A DNA stretch of 64,000 bases from Streptomyces sp. NBC_01262 (lineage in GTDB: Bacteria; Actinomycetota; Actinomycetes; Streptomycetales; Streptomycetaceae), in the NCBI RefSeq assembly GCF_036226365.1, contig NZ_CP108462.1, forward strand, positions 2,294,001 through 2,358,000, read 5' to 3'. The translations under genes and the position numbers were made by a program. The number at the start of each line of letters is the position of its first letter. The first letter of the stretch is position 1. Under the pieces are notes generated by a model. It ran no database searches and was not told the origin of the DNA. It saw nothing but the letters and a program-made list of their open reading frames with translations. Positions 17,051-28,386 of this stretch are shown one piece after another.

Positions 17051-17172
17051 GGGTTAGCTGACGGGTTCGGAGCAGGAAGGTCTCCTACGGGCGCTCATCG
17101 CGCTCGATTCACCCCAGGGGGACATGTGGGTCCCCGGCTCCCCGGGCTCACGCCCTGCGGGGACTCGGCGAT
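17042..17172 (-). ncRNA. c-di-AMP riboswitch (ydaO/yuaA type)
   Basis: The leader of the M23 gene carries the conserved ydaO cores in order: GGGGAGCCGGGGACCCA, then GGGGUGAAUC, then CCGAACCCGUCAGCUAACC, closing with GGUAGGCG. P1 can form between UCGCC near 17171 and GGCGA near 17042. In Streptomyces this class senses c-di-AMP and lowers expression of wall hydrolases. A further stem (17174-17180 with 17209-17215) lies just upstream and may be part of the leader. Confidence 0.93.
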
Positions 17173-17297
17173 GGTTGCCCGGTGCCGCTGGACGCGACTG
17201 GTGCTGACGGGCAACGCGGGCCGACGTTAACCGCCGGATGTCCACGGAAACAAATAAATCGGGCGAACTGTGCGGTATGCCACACGGCGCCCGAACC

Positions 17298-17329
17298 GCC
17301 CCCGAACGCCCCTGCGGGGGTTCGGGGGC
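17298..17329 (-). terminator. Terminator after the M16 peptidase pair
   Basis: An imperfect 14-bp stem (gcccccgaac plus cccc, paired with gggg plus gttcgggggc) with a three-base loop begins 28 bases after the stop of the downstream M16 gene. It separates that operon from the riboswitch-controlled gene. Confidence 0.85.
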
Positions 17330-17356
17330 AGAGCCACCGGAAGGTGGTCCGGCAGG

Positions 17357-18745
17357 TCAGGCCTGGACGACCTCCACCGGGCCCAGGCCGAGCGCGCCGA
17401 CCGGCTCGGCGATGGCGGAGGCGTCGCCGACCAGGACGACCACCAGCCGGTCCAGGGGGAAGGCGCTGACGGCGGCCGCCGTCGCCTCGACCGTGCCGGT
17501 GCGGGCGAGCCGGGCGTACATCTGCGCCTGGAAGTCGTCCGGAAGGTACTGCTCGACCTGGTCGGCGAGCGTCCCGGCGACCGCCGAGGCGGTCTCGTAG
17601 CGCAGCGGGGCGACGCCGACGAGGTTCTGGACGGCGACATCGCGCTCGTCGTCGTCAAGGCCCTCCGCGGCGAGGGTGCGCAGCACCTGCCACAGGTCGC
17701 CGAGAGCCGGGGCCGTCACATCGGTGGCCACCGACCCGCTGATGCCCAGCAGCGAGGCGCCGGTGCCCTCGGGCGTGGACAGCAGGACCTGGCCGAAGGC
17801 GCGTACGCCGTAGGTGTAGCCCTTCTCCTCGCGCAGGACGCGGTCCAGCCGCGAGGTGAGGGTGCCGCCGAGGCAGTACGTGCCCAGCACCTGGGCCGGC
17901 CACACCGGGTCGTGGCGGTCGGAGCCGGTGCGGCCGATGAGGAGCTGGGTCTGGACGGCGCCGGGGCGGTCCACGATGACGACCCGGGCACGGTCGTCGG
18001 AGGTGATGGACGGCAGGGCACGCCGTTCGGCGGGCTTGCCGGTCCACTCCCCCAGGGTCTCCGCCAGCAGCGCGTCCAGGTCGATGCCGGTGAGGTCACC
18101 GACCACGACGACGGTGGAGGTGGAGGGCCGCACATGGGCGTCGTAGAAGGCGCGCACCGCCGCCGCGTCGATCCGGGCGACCGTCTCCTCGGTGCCCTGG
18201 CGGGGCCGCGAGCAGCGCAGCGTGGGCGCGAAGAGCTCCTTGGACAGGGCCATGGCGGCGCGGCGGGCCGGGTTGGCCAGCTCGTGCGGGATCTCGTCGA
18301 GGCGGTTGTTGACCAGCCGCTCGACCTCGCTGTCGGGGAAGGCCGGGGCCCGCAGGGCATCGGCGAGCAGCCCCAGCGCCTTGTCCAGGCGGGACGCGGG
18401 CACCTCCAGGGAGACCCGGACGCCCGGGTGGTCCGCGGCGGCGTCGAGCGTGGCGCCGCAGCGCTCCAGCTCGGCCGCGAACTCCTCGGCGTCGAGCTTG
18501 TCGGTGCCCTCGGACAGGGCGCGGGACATGATGGTGGCCACGCCGTCCAGGCCCTCGGGTTCGGCGTCCAGCGGGGCGGCGAGCAGCACCTCGACGGCGA
18601 CGACCTTCTGGCCGGGCCGGTGGCTGCGCAGCACCGTCAGTCCGTTGGGCAGGGCTCCACGGCCGGGGGCGGGGAAGTCCCACGGCCTGGGCTCCCCGGC
18701 CTGCGGCTGCGGGTGGAACGTCATGGTGGGTGCGACGTCGGTCAC
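17357..18745 (-). CDS. M16 family peptidase homologue, no zinc motif
   Basis: This 462-residue protein has the M16B fold: two halves of about 220 residues. At the place where active members have HxxEH it reads GLDGVATIMSRALSEGT, so zinc cannot be bound. The C-terminal Arg/Tyr loop, EEKGYTYGVRAFG, is present. Such proteins pair with an active M16 partner to form the closed chamber. The GTG at 18745 overlaps the stop of the active subunit by four bases (GTGA), supporting a 1:1 heterodimer. Confidence 0.87.
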   Translation of the reverse strand: MTDVAPTMTFHPQPQAGEPRPWDFPAPGRGALPNGLTVLRSHRPGQKVVAVEVLLAAPLDAEPEGLDGVATIMSRALSEGTDKLDAEEFAAELERCGATLDAAADHPGVRVSLEVPASRLDKALGLLADALRAPAFPDSEVERLVNNRLDEIPHELANPARRAAMALSKELFAPTLRCSRPRQGTEETVARIDAAAVRAFYDAHVRPSTSTVVVVGDLTGIDLDALLAETLGEWTGKPAERRALPSITSDDRARVVIVDRPGAVQTQLLIGRTGSDRHDPVWPAQVLGTYCLGGTLTSRLDRVLREEKGYTYGVRAFGQVLLSTPEGTGASLLGISGSVATDVTAPALGDLWQVLRTLAAEGLDDDERDVAVQNLVGVAPLRYETASAVAGTLADQVEQYLPDDFQAQMYARLARTGTVEATAAAVSAFPLDRLVVVLVGDASAIAEPVGALGLGPVEVVQA

Positions 18746-20094
18746 TGGTCCGCGCCTTCCTCGTCCTCGTTGTCGGAGTCGGCGCCGGCTTCGGCGCCGC
18801 CCGTCGGCTCGTACACCAGCACCGCGCGGTTGTCCGGGCGCAGCGTGGCCGCCGCGATCGCCCGGACCTCCTCGGGGGTGATCTCCAGGACCCGCTGTAC
18901 GGCGCTCAGCGCCAGCTGGGGGTCGCCGAAGAGCACGGCGAAGCGGCACAGTTCGTCGGCGCGGCCGCCGACCGTGGCGAGGCGGTCCAGCCACTCGCGC
19001 TCCAGCTGCGCCTGCGCACGCTCCATTTCCTCGGCCGTGGGGCCGTCCTGCGCGAAGCGGGCCAGCTCCTCGTCGACGGCCGCCTCGATGGCGGGCACCT
19101 CGACGCCGCTGGAGGTCTTGACGTCCAGCCAGCCCAGCGAGGGCGCCCCGGCCAGGCGCAGCAGGCCGAAACCGGCGGCCACCGCCGAGCGGTCCCTGCG
19201 CACGAGGCGGTTGTGCAGCCGCGAGGACTCCCCGCCGCCCAGGATGGTCAGCGCCAGATCGGCGGCGTCCGACTCGCGCGTGCCGTCGTGCGGCAGCCGG
19301 TAGGCGGCCATCAGGGCGCGCGAGGGCACGTCCTCCTCGACGACCTCGCGAAGCTGCCCGCCCATCACCCCGGGGAGTGAACCGTCGCGCGGCGCGGGCT
19401 TGCCGTCGTGCGCCGGGATGGTGCCGAAGTACTTCTCGGCCCAGGCCAGCGTCTGCTCGGGGTCGATGTCGCCGACCACGGCGAGCACCGCGTTGTTGGG
19501 CGCGTAGTACGTACGGAAGAAGGCCCGGGCGTCCTCCAGGGAGGCCGCGTCCAGGTCGGCCATGGAGCCGATGGGCGTGTGGTGGTACGGGTGCGGCTCG
19601 GGGTAGGCCAGGGCGGTCAGCCGCTCGAAGGCGGTGCCGTAGGGAACGTTGTCGTAGCGCTGGCGGCGCTCGTTCTTGACGACGTCCCGCTGGTTGTCCA
19701 GGCTCTCCTGGTCGAGCGCGGCGAGCAGGCTGCCCATGCGGTCGGCTTCGAGCCAGAGCGCGAGCTCCAACTGGTGGGCCGGCATGGTCTCGAAGTAGTT
19801 GGTGCGCTCGAAGCTGGTGGTGCCGTTCAGCGAGCCGCCCGCGCCCTGGACGAGCTCGAAGTGGCCGTTGCCCTTCACGCTGCCGGAGCCCTGGAACATC
19901 AAGTGCTCGAAGAGGTGGGCGAGTCCGGTACGGCCCTTGACCTCGTGGCGGGAACCGACGTCGTACCAGAGGCAGACGGCGGCGACCGGGGTGAGGTGGT
20001 CCTCGGAGAGCACCACGCGCAGGCCGTTGGCCAGGCGGTGCTCTGTCGCGGTGAGGCCGCCGGATTGTGCCTCCGGCGTGGCCGTGTGACCCAT
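18742..20094 (-). CDS. M16 family zinc peptidase (active subunit)
   Basis: This 450-residue metallopeptidase has the inverted zinc motif HLFEH (His60, Glu63, His64) with the usual downstream Glu in the helix that follows. It has the two-domain M16B layout and no signal peptide, so it is probably cytoplasmic or loosely membrane-associated. Such enzymes degrade short peptides. I chose the ATG at 20094 because GGAAGGA lies ten bases upstream and homology starts soon after; the frame is open further upstream. It is divergent from parC and coupled to the inactive subunit. Confidence 0.9.
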   Translation of the reverse strand: MGHTATPEAQSGGLTATEHRLANGLRVVLSEDHLTPVAAVCLWYDVGSRHEVKGRTGLAHLFEHLMFQGSGSVKGNGHFELVQGAGGSLNGTTSFERTNYFETMPAHQLELALWLEADRMGSLLAALDQESLDNQRDVVKNERRQRYDNVPYGTAFERLTALAYPEPHPYHHTPIGSMADLDAASLEDARAFFRTYYAPNNAVLAVVGDIDPEQTLAWAEKYFGTIPAHDGKPAPRDGSLPGVMGGQLREVVEEDVPSRALMAAYRLPHDGTRESDAADLALTILGGGESSRLHNRLVRRDRSAVAAGFGLLRLAGAPSLGWLDVKTSSGVEVPAIEAAVDEELARFAQDGPTAEEMERAQAQLEREWLDRLATVGGRADELCRFAVLFGDPQLALSAVQRVLEITPEEVRAIAAATLRPDNRAVLVYEPTGGAEAGADSDNEDEEGADQ

Positions 20095-20229
20095 GGGCAA
20101 GCTGTCCTTCCGGTCGCGTGCTCTGATTTCCTGTACTGAGTCCTGCCACTCTAGGCAGCGTGCCGACACCTCGCGAAGTTCCCGCCCGGCGGGTACCGCA
20201 ACCGGGGGGTGGTCGGCGTTGTCGGTCGG

Positions 20230-20248
20230 GCGGTCCACAATGGACCGC
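20230..20248. promoter_or_regulatory. Palindrome in the parC / M16 divergent region
   Basis: gcggtcca and tggaccgc form a perfect 8-bp inverted repeat around a three-base centre, 70 bases upstream of parC and 135 bases upstream of the M16 gene. It looks like an operator for a dimeric regulator, but none can be named. Confidence 0.4.
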
Positions 20249-20317
20249 ATCAGTTGACGCTTCACCCGCTTCACCCGCTACAACCAGTTCAGGTCCAGCC
20301 GAAGGAGCAGCGCCGAG

Positions 20318-22765
20318 ATGGCCCGCCGCACCACGAAGACCCCGCCGCCTGACGACTTCGAGGAGCGCATCCTCGACATCGACGTCGTCGACGAGATGCA
20401 GGGATCCTTCCTTGAGTACGCGTACTCGGTCATCTACTCGCGTGCGCTTCCCGACGCCCGCGACGGGCTGAAGCCGGTCCACCGCCGGATCGTCTACCAG
20501 ATGAACGAGATGGGGCTGCGCCCCGAGCGCGGCTATGTGAAGTGCGCCCGCGTCGTCGGCGAGGTCATGGGCCGGCTCCATCCCCACGGCGACTCCTCGA
20601 TCTACGACGCCATGGTGCGCCTGGCCCAGCCCTTCTCCATGCGCGTCCCGCTGGTCGACGGCCACGGCAACTTCGGCTCGCTCGACGACATGCCGGCCGC
20701 CATGCGCTACACCGAGTCGCGCATGTCCGGCGCCGCGCAGCTGATGGTCGAGTCGATCGACGAGGACACCGTCGACTTCGCGCCCAACTACGACGGCCAG
20801 GAGCAGGAGCCGGGCGTCCTGCCGGCCGCGTATCCGAACCTGCTGGTCAACGGCGCCTCCGGGATCGCGGTCGGCATGGCCACCAACATGCCGCCGCACA
20901 ACCTGGGCGAGGTCATCGCCGCCGCCCGGCACCTGATCCGTTTCCCCAACGCCGACCTCGACGCCCTGATGCGCTTTGTGCCGGGCCCCGACCTGCCCAC
21001 CGGCGGCCGGATCATCGGACTGGGCGGGATCCGGGACGCGTACGAGAACGGGCGCGGCACCTTCAAGATCCGCGCGACGGTGTCGGTGGAGGATGTCAGC
21101 GCTCGCCGCAAGGGCCTGGTCGTCACCGAGCTGCCGTTCACGGTCGGCCCGGAGAAGGTCATCGCCAAGATCAAGGACCTGGTCGGCGCGAAGAAGCTGC
21201 AGGGCATCGCCGATGTGAAGGACCTCACCGACCGCGAGCACGGCCTGCGCCTGGTCATCGAGATCAAGAACGGCTTCAACCCGGAGGCGGTGCTAGAACA
21301 GCTCTACAAGCTGACGCCGATGGAGGACTCCTTCGGCATCAACAACGTGGCGCTGGTCGACGGGCAGCCGCTCACGCTGGGCCTCAAGGAGCTGCTGGAG
21401 GTCTACGTCGACCACCGCTTCGATGTGGTCCGGCGGCGCAGCGAGTTCCGGCGCCGCAAGCGGCAGGACCGGCTGCACCTGGTGGCGGGCCTGCTGGTGG
21501 CCCTGGTCGACATCGACGAGGTCATCTCGATCATCAGGTCGAGCGACAACGCGGCGGCGGCCAGGGACGGCCTCATCGAGCGCTTCTCGCTGTCGGACAT
21601 CCAGACGCAGTACATCCTCGACACCCCGCTGCGCCGCCTCACCCGCTTCGACCGGATCGAGCTGGAGTCCGAGCGCGACCGGCTGACCGCCGAGATCGAG
21701 GAACTGACCCGGATCCTCGACTCCGACTCCGAGCTGCGCAAGATGGTCTCCACCGAACTGGCTGCCGTGGCCAAGAAGTACGGCACCGAGCGCCGCACCG
21801 TCCTGCTGGAGTCGGCGGGCGCCCCGGTCGCAGCCGTGCCGCTGGAGGTCGCCGACGACCCGTGCCGGGTGCTGCTGTCCTCCACCGGGCTGCTGGCCCG
21901 CACGATGAACGGTGAGGCCTTCGAGTCCGGCGACGGCAAGCGCTCCAAGCACGACGCCATCGTCTCCGCCGTCCCCACCACCGCCCGGGCCGACATCGGC
22001 GCGGTCACCACCACCGGACGGCTGCTGCGGATCACCGTCATCGACCTGCCGCAGCTCCCGGACACCGCCGGGGCCCCGAACCTGGCGGGCGGCGCGCCGG
22101 TCTCGGAGTTCCTGTCCCTGGAAACCGGTGAGAAGGTGCTCTGCCTGACCACGCTCGACGAGTCCTCGCCGGGGCTCGCGCTGGGCACCGAGCAGGGCGT
22201 CGTCAAGCGCGTCGTGCCGGACTACCCGGCCAACAAGGACGACCTGGAGGTCATCGGCCTCAAGGACGGCGATGTGGTGATCGGCGCGGTCGAGCTGCGC
22301 ACCGGCGAGGAGGACCTGGTCTTCATCACCGACGACGCCCAGTTGCTGCGCTACCCGGCCTCCCAGGTCCGCCCCCAGGGCCGCCCGGCCGGCGGCATGG
22401 CGGGCATCAAGCTCGCCGAGGGCGCGAAGGTCATCTCCTTCACCGCCGTCGACCCGGCCACCGACGCGGTCGTGGTGACGGTGGCCGCCGCCGATCCCGA
22501 CACCCTCGACGGCGCCGAGCAGGGCACCGCCAAGCTCACCCCCTTCGAGCTCTACCCCCGCAAGGGCCGCGCCACCGGCGGCGTACGCTGCCAGCGCTTC
22601 CTGCGCGGCGAGACCTCCCTCGCCTTCGCCTGGGCCGGTCCCACCCCGGCGCGCGCGGCCACCGCGGCCGGTCTCCCGGCGGACCTTCCGCCCAAGGACC
22701 CCCGCCGCGACGGCTCGGGCATCGCCCTGACCAAGCCGGTCGCGGTGGTCGCCGGGCCGGTCTGA
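20318..22765 (+). CDS. parC: DNA topoisomerase IV-type subunit A
   Basis: This 815-residue type IIA subunit cuts and rejoins DNA during decatenation. The catalytic tyrosine is Tyr131 in [10 protein letters not shown]. The quinolone-resistance region reads [12 protein letters not shown], with Ser at the usual resistance positions (93-94). A C-terminal beta-propeller follows from about residue 500. The ATG follows GAAGGAG. Its partner parE is in this window at 47332-49452, some 25 kb away; the true gyrA/gyrB pair is expected near oriC. A bidirectional hairpin follows. Confidence 0.95.
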   Translation: MARRTTKTPPPDDFEERILDIDVVDEMQGSFLEYAYSVIYSRALPDARDGLKPVHRRIVYQMNEMGLRPERGYVKCARVVGEVMGRLHPHGDSSIYDAMVRLAQPFSMRVPLVDGHGNFGSLDDMPAAMRYTESRMSGAAQLMVESIDEDTVDFAPNYDGQEQEPGVLPAAYPNLLVNGASGIAVGMATNMPPHNLGEVIAAARHLIRFPNADLDALMRFVPGPDLPTGGRIIGLGGIRDAYENGRGTFKIRATVSVEDVSARRKGLVVTELPFTVGPEKVIAKIKDLVGAKKLQGIADVKDLTDREHGLRLVIEIKNGFNPEAVLEQLYKLTPMEDSFGINNVALVDGQPLTLGLKELLEVYVDHRFDVVRRRSEFRRRKRQDRLHLVAGLLVALVDIDEVISIIRSSDNAAAARDGLIERFSLSDIQTQYILDTPLRRLTRFDRIELESERDRLTAEIEELTRILDSDSELRKMVSTELAAVAKKYGTERRTVLLESAGAPVAAVPLEVADDPCRVLLSSTGLLARTMNGEAFESGDGKRSKHDAIVSAVPTTARADIGAVTTTGRLLRITVIDLPQLPDTAGAPNLAGGAPVSEFLSLETGEKVLCLTTLDESSPGLALGTEQGVVKRVVPDYPANKDDLEVIGLKDGDVVIGAVELRTGEEDLVFITDDAQLLRYPASQVRPQGRPAGGMAGIKLAEGAKVISFTAVDPATDAVVVTVAAADPDTLDGAEQGTAKLTPFELYPRKGRATGGVRCQRFLRGETSLAFAWAGPTPARAATAAGLPADLPPKDPRRDGSGIALTKPVAVVAGPV

Positions 22766-22790
22766 CGGTCTGACGGAACGCCTGGGTATG

Positions 22791-22823
22791 AGGGGCGCGG
22801 CGCCGCGAGTGCGCCGCGCCCCT
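22791..22823. terminator. Bidirectional terminator between parC and the GH87 gene
   Basis: aggggcgcggcg and cgccgcgcccct form a perfect 12-bp stem with a nine-base loop, between two convergent genes and 26 bases after the parC stop. Confidence 0.88.
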
Positions 22824-22837
22824 CGGCGTACGCGCTG

Positions 22838-25819
22838 TCAGGACGTGTACGCCTCCAGCTCGCCGAGCTGTGCGGCGGGCCAGCCGGTGTTGCCGGTGAA
22901 CGTCAGCCGCAGATAGCGGGCGTCGGTGGTGGCGGGCAGGGTGACGGTGACCGTGTTGCCGCTCGCCGGGTCGAAGGTGTAGCTCTTGGACGCGACCAGC
23001 GTCGCGTACGAGGAGCCGTCGGTGCTGCCCAGGACGGACAGGGTCTGGGCGCGGGTGGCCCAGGCGGTGGCGGGCGGCAGCTTCAGGACCAGCCGGCGGG
23101 CCGGGGTGGTGGCGCCGAGGTCGAGGGTGAGGGACTGCGGGAAGGCGTTGTTGGCGCTCTCCCAGTACGAGTCGGCATTGCCGTCGACCGCGCGTCCCGC
23201 GCTGTAGACGTCGGTGGTGGAGGTGGCGGTGACGGGCTTGTTGAGGGCTACGTTGCCCGGGTCCGGGGTGCCGCCTCCCCCGTTGTCGCCCTGAGCTGTG
23301 GCGTAAGCCTCGAACTCGGAGATCTGGCCGGCGGGCCAGCCGGTGTTGGCGGTGATGTGCAGCCGCAGATAGCGGGCGGTGGTGCCGGACGGCAGGTCGA
23401 CGGAGACCGTGTTGCCGCTCGCCGGGTCGAAGGTGTAGCTCTTGGACGCGACCAGCGTCGCGTACGAGGAGCCGTCGGTGCTGCCCAGGACGGACAGGGT
23501 CTGGGCGCGGGTGGCCCAGGCGGTGGCGGGCGGCAGCTTGAGGGTGACGTTGCCGGCCGTGCGGGCGGAGCCGAGGTCGGTGGTGAGGTCCTGGGGGAAG
23601 GCGTTGTTGGCGCTCTCCCAGTAGGTGGCCGCGTTGCCGTCGGCGGCGTTGGCCGCGGTGTAGGGGCCGTTGGCGCTGGTGGCGCTCATGGGGCGGTTGA
23701 GGGCGAGGTTGCCGCCCGGGTCGGTGCCGGTGCCGGTGAGGGCCACGGTGGTGGGTGATCCGGCGGCGGAGCCGGCGATGGTGAGGGTGCCCGAGCGGGT
23801 GCCGGTCGCGGTGGGCCTGAAGGCGGCGGTGACGGTGCAGGTGGCGCCGGCCGCGATGGAGCTGCCGCAGCCGCTGGCCGCGGTGAAGTCGCCGCCCGCG
23901 GTGACCGAGTCGACGGTGACGGCGGCGCTGCCGGTGTTCTTGACGGTGACCTGCTTGCCGGCGCTCGTGGTGCCGATGTCCTGGCTGCCGAAGTCGAGGC
24001 TGGCGGGGGTGACGGTCAGCCCGCCGGGAGCCGGGGCGGCGGGGTCGGGCCAGGGGCCGCAGTAGCTGGAGTCCCAGCCGGTGTCGCCGGCGCCCTTGGT
24101 GACGGTGAAGGCTCCCGCGCCCTGGCAGTCGTAGACGCCGGCGGCGCCGAGGCCGGTCGCGGTGACGTTGTCGAAGGTGGCCGAGCCGGTGGTCTGGAGC
24201 TGGAGGGCGAAGGTCCCGGCGCCGGTGATCGTGACGTTGCTGAAGTGCACGTTGGTGATGGCGCTGTTGCCGATGAAGTGGATCGCCTCGTAGGAGCTGT
24301 CGACGAGTTCGGTGTCGGTGACGTTGATGGTGGCGCTCATCGGGGCGTCGAGGGAGTAGAACCACAGGGCGCCGACCCCGAACTGCCAGTTGGGGTCGAG
24401 CACTCCGGCCCGCACGGTCCTGTTGCGGGCGAGGGTGATGGTGCCGGCCACGGGGACGGCGGAGAAGCGGTTGCCGACGTGTATGCCGCCGCCCTGGGTG
24501 ACGGTGTCCTTGACGAGGTTGTCGGTGACGGAGATGTCCTTGCCGCCGTAGATCGCGATGCCGTTGGCCAGGACGGGGATCTCGACCGTGTTGTTCCTGA
24601 AGGTGTCGCCCGAGTCGGTGGCCGATTCCGCCCACATCGCCAGGCCGTCGTCCCCGCTGTTGCGGACGTGGGTGCCCTGGACGATCGAGTTGGTGATGCC
24701 CTTGTGGAAGTTGAGGCCGTCGGCGGTGAAGTCGCGCAGCCTGCAGTTGCTGATGGTCAGCCCGTCGAAGGGGCCGTCGAACCACATGCCGACCTTGGTG
24801 TGCTCGATCCACAGGTTGTCGATGGTGGAGCCGCCGCCCAGGGTCCCGCCGATGCCGTTGACCTGGTCGCTGTCGTTGCGCTCCGTGGTGTCGCCCCAGA
24901 TCGCGAAGTCGGCCAGATGTACGCCGGTGCTGAGGTCGGGGGCCCACTTTCCGTAGACGCCGACGCCCTTCCCGGACAGCACGCTGTACCAGGGACCCGC
25001 GCCCTTGACCGTCACCTGGTCGACGACGATGTGCCGGGTGACCTTGAAGGTGCCCTTGGGGATCCAGACCGTCCTGCCCTGGGCCTTGGCGGCGGCGATC
25101 GTCGCGTCGATGGCGTCGCTCGCCTCGGTGGCCCCGGTGGCGTCGGCTCCGTAGTCGGTGATGGACAGCGAGCCCGAGGGCTGGGCTCCGGCCGGGGCGA
25201 CCTGCTCGAAGTCGGCGAGGTCGACGGTGTACGAGGGGGCGTTGTCGCCCACGTCGACCTGGACGCGGACCTTGGTGCCGGCGGGCAGGTCGGGGAGCAG
25301 GGTCCGGACGTCGTCGTAGAAGTGGTGTGCGTTCCCGTCGCCGGGGTTGTTGGAGTACGGATAGCCGCCGTAGTACCAGCCGTAGCGCGAGGTGAGCTGG
25401 AGGTCCTTGCTCTTCTGGCCGTTGACGTAGAGCGAGAGCGGGGCGTCGATGCCCTTGCCGTCGGCGGAGTCGGGCAGGGAGTAGCGCAGGACGAGGGAGT
25501 TGGCGGGCTGGGTGAGGGTGAACTCGACGTATTCGCCCTGCGCGTCGAGGGTGACGGCCTTGCGCTCGGAGGCCTCGGAGGCGAGATGGGTGAAGGTGCG
25601 GTCGGGGCCGATCTTGGTGCCGTTGGTGGCGGCGTTCTCGGCCTGCTGCTCGATGTAAGGGAGCGTCGCGCCGGTGCCGATGTCGACCGCGTGGGCGGGC
25701 GTGGTGACGGCGGTCAGCCCGCCGACGGCGCAGAGGAGGGCGGTGAGTGCGCGGAGCACAGCCCTTCCCGGTGATGCCGCTCGTGATGGTGATGCCAGTG
25801 CTGATCTTGTCGCGCGCAT
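22838..25819 (-). CDS. Secreted GH87-like alpha-1,3-glucanase (mutanase/mycodextranase type) with two carbohydrate-binding modules
   Basis: This 993-residue exported enzyme has a signal peptide (about 1-44, ending AHAVD). An N-terminal beta-sandwich (about 50-215) is followed by a right-handed beta-helix (about 220-610). The helix includes FTADGLNFHKG and RNSGDDGLAMW; the Asp residues here correspond to the catalytic acidic cluster of GH87 enzymes. An ASPM/choice-of-anchor domain (about 625-720) and two F5/8-type-C discoidin domains end the protein. The discoidin domains share a 135-bp perfect repeat. It is last in a same-strand cluster with a GH13 glucosidase and sugar importer, suggesting alpha-glucan use. 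Confidence 0.88.
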   Translation of the reverse strand: MRATRSALASPSRAASPGRAVLRALTALLCAVGGLTAVTTPAHAVDIGTGATLPYIEQQAENAATNGTKIGPDRTFTHLASEASERKAVTLDAQGEYVEFTLTQPANSLVLRYSLPDSADGKGIDAPLSLYVNGQKSKDLQLTSRYGWYYGGYPYSNNPGDGNAHHFYDDVRTLLPDLPAGTKVRVQVDVGDNAPSYTVDLADFEQVAPAGAQPSGSLSITDYGADATGATEASDAIDATIAAAKAQGRTVWIPKGTFKVTRHIVVDQVTVKGAGPWYSVLSGKGVGVYGKWAPDLSTGVHLADFAIWGDTTERNDSDQVNGIGGTLGGGSTIDNLWIEHTKVGMWFDGPFDGLTISNCRLRDFTADGLNFHKGITNSIVQGTHVRNSGDDGLAMWAESATDSGDTFRNNTVEIPVLANGIAIYGGKDISVTDNLVKDTVTQGGGIHVGNRFSAVPVAGTITLARNRTVRAGVLDPNWQFGVGALWFYSLDAPMSATINVTDTELVDSSYEAIHFIGNSAITNVHFSNVTITGAGTFALQLQTTGSATFDNVTATGLGAAGVYDCQGAGAFTVTKGAGDTGWDSSYCGPWPDPAAPAPGGLTVTPASLDFGSQDIGTTSAGKQVTVKNTGSAAVTVDSVTAGGDFTAASGCGSSIAAGATCTVTAAFRPTATGTRSGTLTIAGSAAGSPTTVALTGTGTDPGGNLALNRPMSATSANGPYTAANAADGNAATYWESANNAFPQDLTTDLGSARTAGNVTLKLPPATAWATRAQTLSVLGSTDGSSYATLVASKSYTFDPASGNTVSVDLPSGTTARYLRLHITANTGWPAGQISEFEAYATAQGDNGGGGTPDPGNVALNKPVTATSTTDVYSAGRAVDGNADSYWESANNAFPQSLTLDLGATTPARRLVLKLPPATAWATRAQTLSVLGSTDGSSYATLVASKSYTFDPASGNTVTVTLPATTDARYLRLTFTGNTGWPAAQLGELEAYTS
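22949..23083. repeat. Perfect 135-bp direct repeat, copy 1 (discoidin module)
   Basis: Identical to 23405-23539 at every base I compared, with a period of 456 bp. It codes for the stretch from LPPATAWATRAQ to the SYTFDPASGNT region of the last discoidin domain. Confidence 0.95.
23405..23539. repeat. Perfect 135-bp direct repeat, copy 2 (discoidin module)
   Basis: Second copy of the repeat, in the first of the two discoidin domains. Flanking parts of the modules have diverged, so identity is confined to this block. Confidence 0.95.
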
Positions 25820-25876
25820 GACACATTCCTCTCTTGAGAGGGTGGGGGAGAGTCAGGCGGCAGCGGTGCCCGGGGC

Positions 25877-27469
<1,593 letters not shown>

Positions 27470-27496
27470 ACGAAGTCCTTTCAGCCCTTGAGACGT

Positions 27497-28372
27497 TCAG
27501 CCCTTGAGACCGCCGGCCGTCAGGCCGCTCATGATGTTGCGCTGGAAGACGAGGAAGATCAGCAGCGTCGGGAGCGAGGCGATGCCGAGCGCGGCGACCA
27601 GCCAGTTCTCAGGCACTCCGCTCGCCAGCGAGTAGATGCCGACGTTGAGGGTCTGCTTGCCCGGGTCGGGGAGGGTGAGCATGGGCCAGAGGAAGTCCTT
27701 CCAGACCCCGACCACCGCGAAGATCGAGACCACGCCCAGGATCGGCCGGGAGACCGGCAGCACGATGGACCACAGGGTCCGCACCGGCGACGCGCCATCC
27801 ATCGCCGCCGCGTCCAGCAGCTCGCGCGGGATGGAGTCGAAGAATCGCTTCAGCAGGAAGATGTTGAAGGCGTTGGTGACGGACGGCAGCCAGATCACCC
27901 ACGGCGAGTTGAGCAGATTGCGCTGGAAGATCGGCACGTCCAGCACCGTGAGGTACTGCGGTACGACCAGCACGGTCGCCGGGATCATCAGCGTGGCGAG
28001 CATCATCCCCAGGATCAGCTTCCCGAACACCGGCCTGAGCCGGGAGAGCGAGAACGCCGCGGCGACGTCGAACACCAGCTGGAAGGCGAGCGCACCGAAG
28101 GCGTACCAGAGGGTGTTGAGCAGCAGCCGGGACAGGTCCATCACGTCCCAGGCGTGCGAGTAGTTCTCCGGGTGCAGGGATGTGGGGAATCCGGTGGGCG
28201 GGGTCTGGACGAACTCCTTGGTGGTCTTCAGACCGTTGGCGGCCATCCAGTACAGCGGGCCGAGAAACACCAGGGTGAAGATCAGCATCACCGCGGCGAA
28301 CACGGTCCAGTACGCGACCTTGCCGCGGGTCCTGCCCAGTTGCGCGGGCGATATCAGCGTTCGCGTCGTCAT
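27497..28372 (-). CDS. Carbohydrate ABC transporter permease (MalG type)
   Basis: This 291-residue membrane protein has six predicted helices. The EAA loop reads ELLDAAAMDGASPVRTLWSIVLPVSRP, which contacts the ATPase. It pairs with the permease encoded 14 bases upstream. No ATPase gene lies in this cluster; in Streptomyces such importers commonly share the MsiK ATPase, which is inferred here. Confidence 0.93.
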   Translation of the reverse strand: MTTRTLISPAQLGRTRGKVAYWTVFAAVMLIFTLVFLGPLYWMAANGLKTTKEFVQTPPTGFPTSLHPENYSHAWDVMDLSRLLLNTLWYAFGALAFQLVFDVAAAFSLSRLRPVFGKLILGMMLATLMIPATVLVVPQYLTVLDVPIFQRNLLNSPWVIWLPSVTNAFNIFLLKRFFDSIPRELLDAAAMDGASPVRTLWSIVLPVSRPILGVVSIFAVVGVWKDFLWPMLTLPDPGKQTLNVGIYSLASGVPENWLVAALGIASLPTLLIFLVFQRNIMSGLTAGGLKG

Positions 28373-28386
28373 CGTCCGTCCGCCTC

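Noticed and set aside
17357..21241. Very long minus-strand frame across parC and both M16 genes
   Set aside because: Only the part from 18745 downwards is M16-like; the rest is antisense to parC and the active M16 gene.
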